Positions 10,856 to 20,000 of a DNA stretch of 64,000 nucleotides are shown piece by piece. The DNA is taken from positions 14,177,969-14,241,968 of the forward strand of contig OX352762.1 of the NCBI GenBank assembly GCA_947095585.1, given 5' to 3'. This stretch comes from Nephrocerus scutellatus (Eukaryota > Arthropoda > Insecta > Diptera > Pipunculidae). Position 1 is the stretch's first letter; each line of letters opens with the position of its first letter. A program made the translations under genes and the position numbers. Under the pieces are notes generated by a model that was not told the origin of the DNA, did not search any database, and saw nothing but the letters and a program-made list of their open reading frames with translations.

Positions 10856-12115
10856 TTGAGAGTTTTTGAGAGGAGTCCTGATGAGGTTTTGAAAGGGTTG
10901 AGTAAGCGCTTGAGGACGTCTTTAGGTGGTCTTTTGGGGGTTATTTGTGGGTTTGCAGCGGGGTCCTAATGTGGTTTTGGGAGGCTCTTGAGTGGCGTCA
11001 AAACGGGGTATGAATAGGGCCTTGAGGTGGTCTTGAGGAAAGTCTTGAAGGGATCTTAATGGTTTTTAAGAGGGGTCCTGAGGAGTTTTTGGGATTATGA
11101 GGGGGTCTTGAAGAGTTCTCGAGTGGGTTCTTTTGGGTTCTTTTGGTGGTCTTGTGGGTGTTTTTGAGTGGGTCTGATGGGGTTTTGAGATGGTCTTGAG
11201 TAGGGACTTAACGGGGCCTTACGAGGGTTTTGAGGTAGCCTTGAGGTGATCTTGAAAGGAGTCTTGAGGGGATGTTGAGTAGATCTTGAGGGTTTTTGAG
11301 AGGGGTACTGGGGGTTTTTGTGAGGGTCTTCAGGAGGTTTGATGGATTTTTTAAACTATTTTCTGTTCTGGGTCAATAAAGAGGAGATCTTGAGTGGGTC
11401 TTGAGCGGTTCTTGTGGGTTTTTGAGAGGGGTTCTGAGGGGTTTTTGTAAGGGTCTTAAGGAGGTTTGATGATTTTTTTAAACTCCTTTTTCCGTCTGGA
11501 GGGGGTGTTTAGAGAGTATTAAGGGGTCTTGAGAGATTCTTAAGGGGGTTTGGAGGTGGTCTTTAGGTGTTCATTAGGGCAGTCTTGAAAAAGTCCCAAG
11601 AAGGTCTTGAGAGTGTTCATGAGGACTTTTTGAGCGGGTCTTGAATGGGTTCGTATGGAAGTCCTGAGGGGGTCTTGACGGGGTTTTGGGTTGTTCTTGA
11701 GCGGATAATGAGATGGTTTTAAGAGGGTCTTAAGTGGGGTCTTGAGGCGGTTTCAAGGGGATCTTGATTGTTTTAAGAGAGGTCCTAACGAGTTTTTGAT
11801 AGGGTCTTTAGTGGGTTATTGAGGGGTCTTGAGGGAGTATCGAAGGGATTACTGCCTTTAGGGTCTTAAAGAGGTCTTGAGTGGGGTCTTAAGGGCGGTA
11901 CTGAGGGGGGTAAAGGGGTCTTAAAGAGATTTTTTAAAGGGGTCTCTTAGTGGGTCTTCAGGGAGTCTTAATGGGGTCTTGAGGGAGTTTTAAGGGAGGT
12001 CCTTTCGTTAGTCTGAAGAGTGGTCTTAAGGGGGTCTTGAGTCGTTTGGATATCTTTAGGGGCTCTTTTGGGCTTTTTGAAATATTTTAGAATCTTTTTG
12101 GGGTCTTTTGGAGGT
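10856..12115 (+). repeat. G/T-rich degenerate minisatellite upstream of the second secreted-protein gene
   Basis: About 1.26 kb of GGGTCTTGAG-type units, the duplicated counterpart of 4946-6160. Individual unit variants appear in the same order in both, separated by small insertions and deletions. The array ends about 0.68 kb before the start codon at 12796. Its left end marks the left edge of the second duplication unit and the 5' end of the truncated RTE LINE. Confidence 0.85.
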
Positions 12116-12560
12116 CTCGATATTCCCATTCCATAATTGAAATTACATATATTTTATTAACAACTAAAAAGTATAAAATAAATTAATAAATTTTTTTTAA
12201 AAAATTCTTTAATTGAAACATAACTACTGCAAAAGTTGAAAACAAAATAACTCAAAAAAATGAATATAACTGCAATGTGACTCAAAGTCACAGCATGACA
12301 GGAAGAGGGTTAAAAAATAAGTTTTCTTGTATCTACTATATTCCTGTATCAGTTACTTTTATCGGCTGGTAAGATTCTTATCTCTATTTGCTAATCAGAA
12401 CACAGAAAAATTTTTCTCGTCTCATTTTGCTTCGTTTCTAAGCTCAAAATCTTACCTAAGAATGTGAATAATCTTCGACTGTGTTGAAATAGTGAATCGT
12501 TAGTAATGTATCTTTTTGGAAATGTACAGCACCAACATAAATGAGTGACAGTTGCGTTAA
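12116..12560. other. 5' flank of the second duplicated gene
   Basis: AT-rich and collinear with 6161-6780, but about 175 bp shorter because segments present in the first copy are absent here. Non-coding. Confidence 0.6.
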
Positions 12561-12624
12561 TTAATTTTATTTGCACCAAAGCATAGGCAAACAACAAACC
12601 ACAACTTGGGATTGTAAATTATAG

Positions 12625-12705
12625 TTATCTCTCAGAATACTTTGGCACGATAAGCATTAAGGAAGGGTATAAAAGCGCCTCATTAGATCACGATCACTCA
12701 TAGTA
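12625..12705 (+). promoter_or_regulatory. Core promoter of the second secreted-protein gene
   Basis: TTATCT at 12625-12630, GATAAG at 12649-12654 and TATAAAAG at 12668-12675, with spacing identical or nearly identical to that upstream of 7007. The TATA box again lies 128 bp before the ATG. Strong conservation against a more divergent background supports function and shared expression. Confidence 0.7.
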
Positions 12706-12795
12706 GTGTGTTCAAGTGTCAAGTGCAAGTTTAAGTCTTCTCCCTATCGTCAATCCACAAACTATTTTCGATCGCAAACTAACGACGAATAGAAA

Positions 12796-14199
12796 ATGAC
12801 ACCAATTTATTTGCTGGTTTTTCTTAGTTATGCAGTCTTTCTACAAACTAAAGCCGATCTGCGACAAGAGTATAGTTCGATTTCAAATGCTGTGCGTTTA
12901 TTTGTTGATAGAGATTGCACTGCTGCCGACAAAGAGATGCTTGAAATGAACTTTCGACCAATCGATATTGATAGAATAGTTGAATTCTCTTATCAATGGC
13001 AGATTTTTAATTTTGATGACATAAATAATTGTGCTCAGAAATTGACTAATCTTACGACTAAATATCACTTTTTGAAATTTTTGTGGCAACAAGTTGTTTT
13101 TCACTCAAGTCCAATCACAAATCTTACCATATATGTAAATTATATAGATTCGCTTTCCAAACTCATCGATGAAACAAAAAACTACGAAGAAATAAGACAG
13201 AGGACAGAGCAAATGCGCGAAAGGATACAATCAGATTTCGAAACCAAAGCTAGCCAACAGCTTAAGGCTATTGTGATGTCTGGATTCTGTTCTAATACTA
13301 ACGATTTTGAAAGGATGACCTCGTTTTTGGTAAAATTCGACAAGGATATTGCCGGCCTAATTTTGAGTTCAGTAATTAAAGATGCATTCGATGAAATGCC
13401 TAATCAGGATCTCCTTCGCTGTGTGGTCGCCAACAGAGAAATATCGCTTACTGCAACAGCTTTGTATACTTTCTACATGCGTTTCAAGCCATATCAAGAT
13501 AGTGACAAACAGACCACAATGCTTTTTGCTGACTTCTTATCGCGTCTGCAAGTTCAACAAGAAAGCGCAGAACTATTGTCAAGATTTGAGTTTAAACCTG
13601 TGAACCATATAATTGAAGAACTACACTTAGATATACACAAAACATATATTGATATTATAACTAAACAACTGCCCTTTGACATACAGTGTTTATACTTTGG
13701 GAAGAGATGCTGCCTTCGGAATTCTGCATATGGGGAATACATGTACTCGCCGATTGATGACAAGCAGGGTGACAGCATGCGCCACGTCTTCACTATGGTC
13801 GATAAAAGCACTGACAAGCAAAGCTACTGGCTTGCGAGGAAATATCAAAGGAAAGAGTTTACGTTTCAGTTTATTAATGATTTTAATAAAGAGTATTTAC
13901 TTGTGTCTGAATTGGAGCGCCTAGATTCCGGTTTATTGGACTATAACTACAACAGCAGTAATATATATCATAGCGCGATGACACTCGTAAAAGGAATAAC
14001 TGACAGTCTGGAAACCGCATGGAATCTTCAGCCGAAGGATGATTATTTTAGAATTATGCATTTTCATTCGCAGGAGTATCTGTGCTTATTTCATTTAAAA
14101 AGTGAGATTAACAGGCGATTCGTTTTAACATCATCGTTGGCTAACAACTGGATCACTTTAAATTTTGGCAATTGTTTGTGGAAAATCATGGATTGCTAA
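12796..14199 (+). CDS. Secreted protein of a dipteran paralogous family, copy 2 (467 aa)
   Basis: Intronless, open from ATG to TAA. It is about 78% identical to the product of 7007-8404 by hand count, with two extra residues just after the signal peptide. The signal peptide (LLVFLSYAVFL core), the helical middle and the beta-rich C terminus with YGEYMYSPIDDKQ are retained. It has one additional cysteine (KRCC where the first copy has KRFC), giving ten. Divergence is uneven: about 22 of 55 residues differ just after the signal peptide, whereas residues 80-125 are nearly identical even at silent sites. No function is recognised. The reading frame is intact although a LINE and an errantivirus lie directly after the stop codon. 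Confidence 0.85.
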   Translation: MTPIYLLVFLSYAVFLQTKADLRQEYSSISNAVRLFVDRDCTAADKEMLEMNFRPIDIDRIVEFSYQWQIFNFDDINNCAQKLTNLTTKYHFLKFLWQQVVFHSSPITNLTIYVNYIDSLSKLIDETKNYEEIRQRTEQMRERIQSDFETKASQQLKAIVMSGFCSNTNDFERMTSFLVKFDKDIAGLILSSVIKDAFDEMPNQDLLRCVVANREISLTATALYTFYMRFKPYQDSDKQTTMLFADFLSRLQVQQESAELLSRFEFKPVNHIIEELHLDIHKTYIDIITKQLPFDIQCLYFGKRCCLRNSAYGEYMYSPIDDKQGDSMRHVFTMVDKSTDKQSYWLARKYQRKEFTFQFINDFNKEYLLVSELERLDSGLLDYNYNSSNIYHSAMTLVKGITDSLETAWNLQPKDDYFRIMHFHSQEYLCLFHLKSEINRRFVLTSSLANNWITLNFGNCLWKIMDC

Positions 14200-14201
14200 T
14201 T

Positions 14202-14237
14202 CGGAGATTCCTTCTTTAGCCGCACGATAGTTATGTG
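14202..14237 (+). mobile_element. Left part of a 5'-truncated LINE split by the errantivirus
   Basis: In-frame translation gives FGDSFFSRTIVM. Removing the errantivirus and one TGTG joins this to WNELPDSVFP at 23668 onward. The joined string is a typical RT C-terminal end of CR1/jockey-group LINEs. The LINE starts about 3 bp after the stop codon of the second secreted-protein gene. Confidence 0.8.
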
Positions 14238-14800
14238 TGTTGGGTCGTGGTAATATATCGAAAAATAAAACACAGATGGATTAGTTTATATAAAGTGTTT
14301 AATGATCTGACCGCTAGGCAACTTGCCTAATCGGATGTTTGAAATTGACTGCCTCATCCATCGTTCCATTTCTTCCTCCATGCCTTTGACTTGATTTTTT
14401 AGTGCAGGTCAAACTGAACCGTTCTGTTGACCTGCATGTTTACGCATCACCATTCTCGCAGTCGTTGTACGAACAAGCGAATGCGAGAATGCAATTGACA
14501 ATAGAAAATGTAGACGCCGCGGTGGGTCGTCGGTATCCGATTTAGGATTTGGGAAAAAAAGGATAGATTGAAGACGCCGCGGTGGGTCGTCGGATTTAGA
14601 ATAATAGGAATTGTAGACGCCGCGGTGGGTCGTCGGATTTAGGATAATGGATTTGGGTTATTGGAAAAATGGGTAATGTTACATTATGGATAATGTAACA
14701 TTAGAAAAAATAGGAAATGTGCATAGCACATGTTTGGGAAAGGAAGGATATTATGAAATGTGCGTAGCACATGTCTAAGGAGTTGTGTGTGGTCACAACA
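14238..14800 (-). repeat. 3' LTR of the errantivirus
   Basis: 563 bp, identical to 23104-23666. Contains three copies of a 21-bp CpG-rich unit (start GACGCCGCGG) at 14513, 14573 and 14616. It also has inverted repeats: TGCAGGTCAA paired with TTGACCTGCA, CATTCTCGCA paired with TGCGAGAATG, AATGTTACATT paired with AATGTAACATT, and ATGTGC/GCACAT palindromes. A TATATAA-like string lies near 14290. Confidence 0.95.
14264..14269 (+). terminator. Possible polyadenylation signal for the second secreted-protein gene, inside the antisense LTR
   Basis: AATAAA on the plus strand 65 bp after the TAA stop at 14199, close to the spacing used by the first gene. The native signal region has been pushed to about 23890. 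Use of this site is inferred, not shown. Confidence 0.4.
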
Positions 14801-14814
14801 CTCCTCCCCCCTTA
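14801..14814 (-). other. Polypurine tract of the errantivirus
   Basis: On the minus strand the bases immediately before the 3' LTR read AAGGGGGGAGGAG, the expected primer site for plus-strand DNA synthesis. Confidence 0.85.
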
Positions 14815-14982
14815 GAATACGAAAGACGCGCGACGTTAGGAGAGAAGACTTTCGGCATATGGCATGTAGGAGTCAATGAACGATGAATGTAGTTTAGTGA
14901 TTCTGCTATACGATATGAAATAGATATTTATTAAACAATTTTTGTTTGCCTAGCACGCTTATACACGTGTACAATATTTTAT

Positions 14983-14984
<2 letters not shown>

Positions 14985-15019
<35 letters not shown>
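14985..15019 (+). repeat. Poly(T) run of 35 (poly(A) in element sense)
   Basis: Lies between the env stop and the polypurine tract in a very AT-rich stretch (14815-15207) with no other recognised content. It could reflect slippage; its length should be treated as approximate. Confidence 0.7.
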
Positions 15020-15020
<1 letters not shown>

Positions 15021-15207
15021 GACATTATTTATTTGTTTTATAATTTTATATTTATAATTTGTTTGAAATGATAATAATAATATTGTATTTCTTTTTTTTT
15101 TATTGATAAGAAATGATTGTATATATATGTATTTTCTTTTAATATATATATAAATGATTACAAATTGGAAATTTTTTTTTTGAGATGTTATTTTGAAATT
15201 TTTTTTT

Positions 15208-17010
15208 TTATGGATTTTCTGCTACATTTTCTCCTGCTTCTTTGTTCACCGAGACTTTTATTTTAAAGTATTTCTTTATTACATGTATTAATATGCAAAT
15301 TAGACATATGGCAATGAGGGTAGAGGTCGAAATATATAAAGTTTCATGTTTTATTGTTATAAATGATGTATCTTTTCTTACTAAATCTTTTACGTTAATA
15401 CTGAATTTATCCAAATTTAACTTTTCAACATGTATTATGTGGGATGAGATTTGGGATAGGTTACTGGGGATATCGATTTTTTCAATTACGGGTATGGCCT
15501 GGAAATGGTAGAGAATAGGGACCTTGTTGTAAATGTCATTTGACGCCTGCAAGTAAATTTCGTTCGTTACTGCCTTGCAGTATGGCTTTATTTTAAGGAT
15601 TCCGCTGTCTGATAATTTTATTGTGTGTGGAGTATCGCCACATATGATTCGTACGTTTTTTGGTTCTGGCATAACATATAGCCATGAGTTTTTGTTCTTC
15701 AACGTGAACCATAACTCGTGTTTGAGTTGGAATACTCGATATTCACAAATCTGTGGATTTGGGTTTCCTGATATTAGCTGTATTATGCAATTATTCATGT
15801 CATAATTATGTATAACGAAATTTTGTTGGCACACGAAATGTTCTGGTTCGCTTGTGATACATTTTTCCAAATCATTAATGCTCAAAAATATGTATCTCCT
15901 GTAGTTCTCGTTAACGGCAACGAGTTCGCTACCAGTTGAGACGTATCGATATGTGTGCTCTAGATATTTTGTGGGGAGAGGGGTAATTCTAAATAGATTA
16001 AATTCTTCGTTAACCATCGGTATGCTGACTTGAATCATAAAATTTCCATTTACATAAATGGGTGTCGTTGTTGCTAGTGAATTGATTATAGGTAGATTTA
16101 ACCTGGAAATTTTCTGTGGAAACCTTACGTTGTGCGGGAGTTCGGCCTGTATCTGGTTTAACGTAGCAATAAAAATGTCTGAATTTAAAAATCTGCTGTC
16201 TAATCTTCCTAATTTTGCCTCTTGCAAAATGTCAAGTAATTCTGCTTGTTTTGTCAAAATTTGGGAAGCGCATATGGATATAAGGTATGACATTTCGTCA
16301 AAACTGTGAAGTATTTTTTCAAAGTTCGTGAGATTTACCAGCTTAGCTGAATTTTCTTTAATTTCTTTGGTTATTAAATTAAAGTTATTATTTACGTTAC
16401 GTGTCGTGTCATTAAGTGCATCAAAAACGTTTGATATTATAGTCAATTGTTCTTTTGTCATGTGGTAGAGGCTATTTTGGTTTTCCGAGAGGGTTTGTAA
16501 TGCGTTTTCTATCTTTACAGCGTCTTGAGAGTCCATTGTTCCGAAAAGGAATTTCTGGATATAACCTATACCGTTAAATAAACCTCCGTTTGTAATTGTC
16601 GTACTTCTTTTAGTAAGTCTTGTCCCCAATAGGATACCATCCAGCATCCTATTATTTTGCTGTACCTCGTTAAGAGAGTGTTTCAGCATTTGTAGGGTCA
16701 TTTTACAGCGGCCTATAGGATACTCTTTTGTCGTATTCTCGCATAGATCCGAGAGCGTGTTAATGTTTTTCTTTAAGGTTTTGGCATTGGTATTTGTTAT
16801 TGAATTATTAAAATAGAATAGGAATGTCCATTTTGTGAAGGATTTTTCGAGTACGCCTATGGGTTCCAAATAAACACCTGTAGTGTTTAGTGGTAGTTGT
16901 TGATGTAGCTGCGCTGCAGCCGCACTTAGTGCGCAAACAAGGATTAAGTAACTGAAATTGAAAACACAGAAAATTCGTGTTTTAATATTTTGGTATTTTG
17001 TGTGTGTCAT
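15208..17010 (-). CDS. env: Errantivirus envelope glycoprotein (env, 600 aa)
   Basis: Membrane fusion protein of the insect errantivirus type, related to baculovirus F proteins. Visible features are a hydrophobic signal segment around residues 15-33, a dibasic RLTKR at residues 131-135, then a glycine-rich fusion-peptide-like stretch (GGLFNGIGYIQKFLFG, about 142-157). A heptad-like helical region with many NxT/S sequons and a cysteine-containing ectodomain follow. A transmembrane helix lies at about 556-577, with a short basic tail. The frame is uninterrupted. The dibasic site lacks arginine at P4, so cleavage may not be by canonical furin. It starts 10 bp after the pol stop. Env of this group is normally made from a spliced RNA; the acceptor could not be fixed by eye. 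Confidence 0.9.
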   Translation of the reverse strand: MTHTKYQNIKTRIFCVFNFSYLILVCALSAAAAQLHQQLPLNTTGVYLEPIGVLEKSFTKWTFLFYFNNSITNTNAKTLKKNINTLSDLCENTTKEYPIGRCKMTLQMLKHSLNEVQQNNRMLDGILLGTRLTKRSTTITNGGLFNGIGYIQKFLFGTMDSQDAVKIENALQTLSENQNSLYHMTKEQLTIISNVFDALNDTTRNVNNNFNLITKEIKENSAKLVNLTNFEKILHSFDEMSYLISICASQILTKQAELLDILQEAKLGRLDSRFLNSDIFIATLNQIQAELPHNVRFPQKISRLNLPIINSLATTTPIYVNGNFMIQVSIPMVNEEFNLFRITPLPTKYLEHTYRYVSTGSELVAVNENYRRYIFLSINDLEKCITSEPEHFVCQQNFVIHNYDMNNCIIQLISGNPNPQICEYRVFQLKHELWFTLKNKNSWLYVMPEPKNVRIICGDTPHTIKLSDSGILKIKPYCKAVTNEIYLQASNDIYNKVPILYHFQAIPVIEKIDIPSNLSQISSHIIHVEKLNLDKFSINVKDLVRKDTSFITIKHETLYISTSTLIAICLICILIHVIKKYFKIKVSVNKEAGENVAENP

Positions 17011-17019
17011 GTTAAGTGT

Positions 17020-20000
17020 TTATGTATTTGTGTGCGCTTGTGTGTATGGTTTAATTAAATTATTGTGTATGACTTTTTCCTTCCTACCAATTTTAATTCT
17101 AGAATTCTCTGGGGATAGAATTTCTACGATTTCGTAGGGTCCTTCGAAGATGGGGGTAAGTTTTTTGTTAACCCTATTTTTTATTTCTAGTAGAACTTTG
17201 TCTCCTACGTTAAAGTTAGTTTCTTTGCAGTTTTGATCGTAATAGGTTTTTGACTTTTCTTTCGCTTTTATTTGGTTATCACGAATTATTTCATAGCCGG
17301 TTTGCATTTTTTCTTTTATCTCAGCGACATAATCATCGTAGTTGTATGTAGGCTGTACGCTTCTGTTAAGAGTTGAGGGAATTGGAGCTTCGAATCCGTA
17401 TAGGGCTTCAAATGGGCTGTAATTTGTGCTTGAATGTGAGGTGGTATTATAGCAAAATATCGCATAATCCATATACTGATCCCAATTTGCTTGATCTTTA
17501 CTTGCATAATTTCTTAGATAGTCGCCTAAAGTTCTATGCGATCTTTCGAGTGAGCCATTTGACTGAGGATGGTATGGGCTTGTTTGTATTTTATGAATCT
17601 TTAGTGTTTTGCAAATATTTTTGAATAATTCACTTGTGAAATTCGTTCCTTGATCCGTAAGTATTGTTTGTGGTATTCCAAAGGTGCAAACTATTTTCTT
17701 TATCAGTGCTTCAGCCACCGTTCTGGCTTCTTGGTTGGGTATAGCTATTGCTTGGACGAATTTCGTTAAATCATCCTGGAATGTAAGTATATATTTGTTA
17801 TTGTTTTCAGTAATTGGCAGTGGTCCCACTATATCAAGAGCTATTCTTTCGAATGGAACTTTCGCTGTTGTAGTGATGACCATAGGGATTTTGTTGCGTG
17901 TATATACTTTATTCTTCTGGCATAGTTCACAAGACATGATGTATTTCTTTATGTCTACATACATATTTTTCCATTTGTACGCCTTTCTGATACGCTTTAG
18001 TGTGCGTTTAACTCCTTGATGACCTCCTAAGGGTGTGTCGTGAAATTCAAACAGTATTTGCTTTATTTTCACTGGGTCTGTGATTTCTGTAACATGATTG
18101 TCCTGCTCAGGTTCGCCTGGCGTCATCTTGCTACAACTACGGGTTACCACATTAATTTCTGGTACATTTAAACGCGACAAAGCATCCGCATTCGTATTTA
18201 GATGTCCCGCTTTATGCGAGACCGTGAAGTCATACTCCTCTAGTTTTATGCGCCAGCGCATTATTCTCGAAGAAGGATCCTTCAGGTTGAACATCCATAC
18301 CAGTGGCTTATGGTCGGTAATGACTTCAAAGTGGCGTCCGAAAACGTATGGTCTAAAGTGTGTGACTGCCCAGACTACTGCAAGAGCTTCCTTCTCGATA
18401 GTAGAATAGTTTTTTTCGGCCTTGTTTAGTATTCTACTGGCAAACGCTATTGGTAGATCATTATCGTTTGAATCTCGCTGGGATAATACCGCGCCTATAG
18501 CTTCGTTGCTAGCGTCGGAAGTGATATAAAAAGTTTTTGCAAAATTTGGGTAAATGAGTATAGGTGGTTGAACTATAGACTTCTTTAGTTTTCTAAAGGA
18601 TTCGTCACAAAAAGCGTCCCACTTAAAAGGTACGTCTTTACGAAGAAGTTTATTCAGCGGATTTGCAATTTGTGAATAATTTTTAATAAATTTTCGGTAA
18701 TACCCGGACAGACCTAGAAATGATTTTATTTGTTTTTGGGTTTTAGGAATTTCGATATTATTAATCGCTGCAATCTTATCGGGATCTGGTTTAACACCGT
18801 CTGCTGTAATGACGTGTCCTAAATACATAACTTCTGTTTGAAGGAATTTGCATTTAGATAATTTGATTTTTAGATTGAATTTGTCTAGAGCTTTAAAAAC
18901 TTCAATAAGCTTCTTGTTGTGATCTTGCAAATTTTTCCCGTAAATCACAATGTCGTCAAGATATACTAAACACATAAAACCTTGCAATCCAGAGAGAACA
19001 ACGTTCATAAGTCTCTGGAATGTTGGCGGAGCATTTCGTAAACCAAACGGCATTCTGTTGAACTCGAAATGACCGTTGGTAGTACTAAACGCTGTTTTTT
19101 CTTTATCCTCTTCAGTAATTTCGATTTGGTGGAAACCATCCACCAGATCTAGCGTAGTAAAGTACTTGGAGTCTCCAAGTTGCCCAAGAATGTCTTCGAT
19201 ATTGGGGATTGGGTATGCGTCTGGAATTGTAGCCTCATTTAATTTTCGGTAGTCTATTACGACTCTCCATTTTTGATCTCCTTTTTTGGGGACTACCAGA
19301 AGTGGCGCATTCCACGGACTAGTACTGGGTCTAATTACGTCATCTTGAAGCATTTTATTAACTTGTTTTCTTATCTCCTGTTTGTGGATTTCTGCTAGGC
19401 GATATGGGCGTATGTTTGCAGGAACAGTGTTTTCTGTCTTAATGGAATGCTTTATTCCTGATGTGGTACTTAATTTGTCGCCTTCAATAAAGAATAAGTG
19501 ATTAAAATTTCTGCAGATTTCCTCTATGGATTGCTTTTCTTCTAGATTTAAGTGAATAAGATTTAATTCTGTTTTAAGTTTTTCTAATCTTTCTTCGACT
19601 ACTTGGTCGGTTGATATCGAGTTTAGGTTATACACTGTGTAATGGTCCATGTTTTCAGATTTAAGGCTTAAGTTTTTTATACTAACATCTTCGTTGTTGG
19701 TATTTAAAATGGATATGAATACGTAACCGTCTTTGGGTGCTGTTATCGTTGATGCCGAATACACGCGTGGAGCTATTTCCTGAGAAAAATATATTTGTTC
19801 CATTTTCTCTTTTACTGGTCCATATTTTACCCACTTTTCAGTTCTAGCTGGAATTGTTAAGGTCTTCCATTCGTTGCTGAAGTCTACTGTAAATTGTCTG
19901 TTTTTGTAGTGGTATACAAATATATTGTCATTGTAATCCACTATCGCATTAAATTTTCTAAAAAAATCTTCACCTATGATTCCATCTTGCGTAATAGGGA

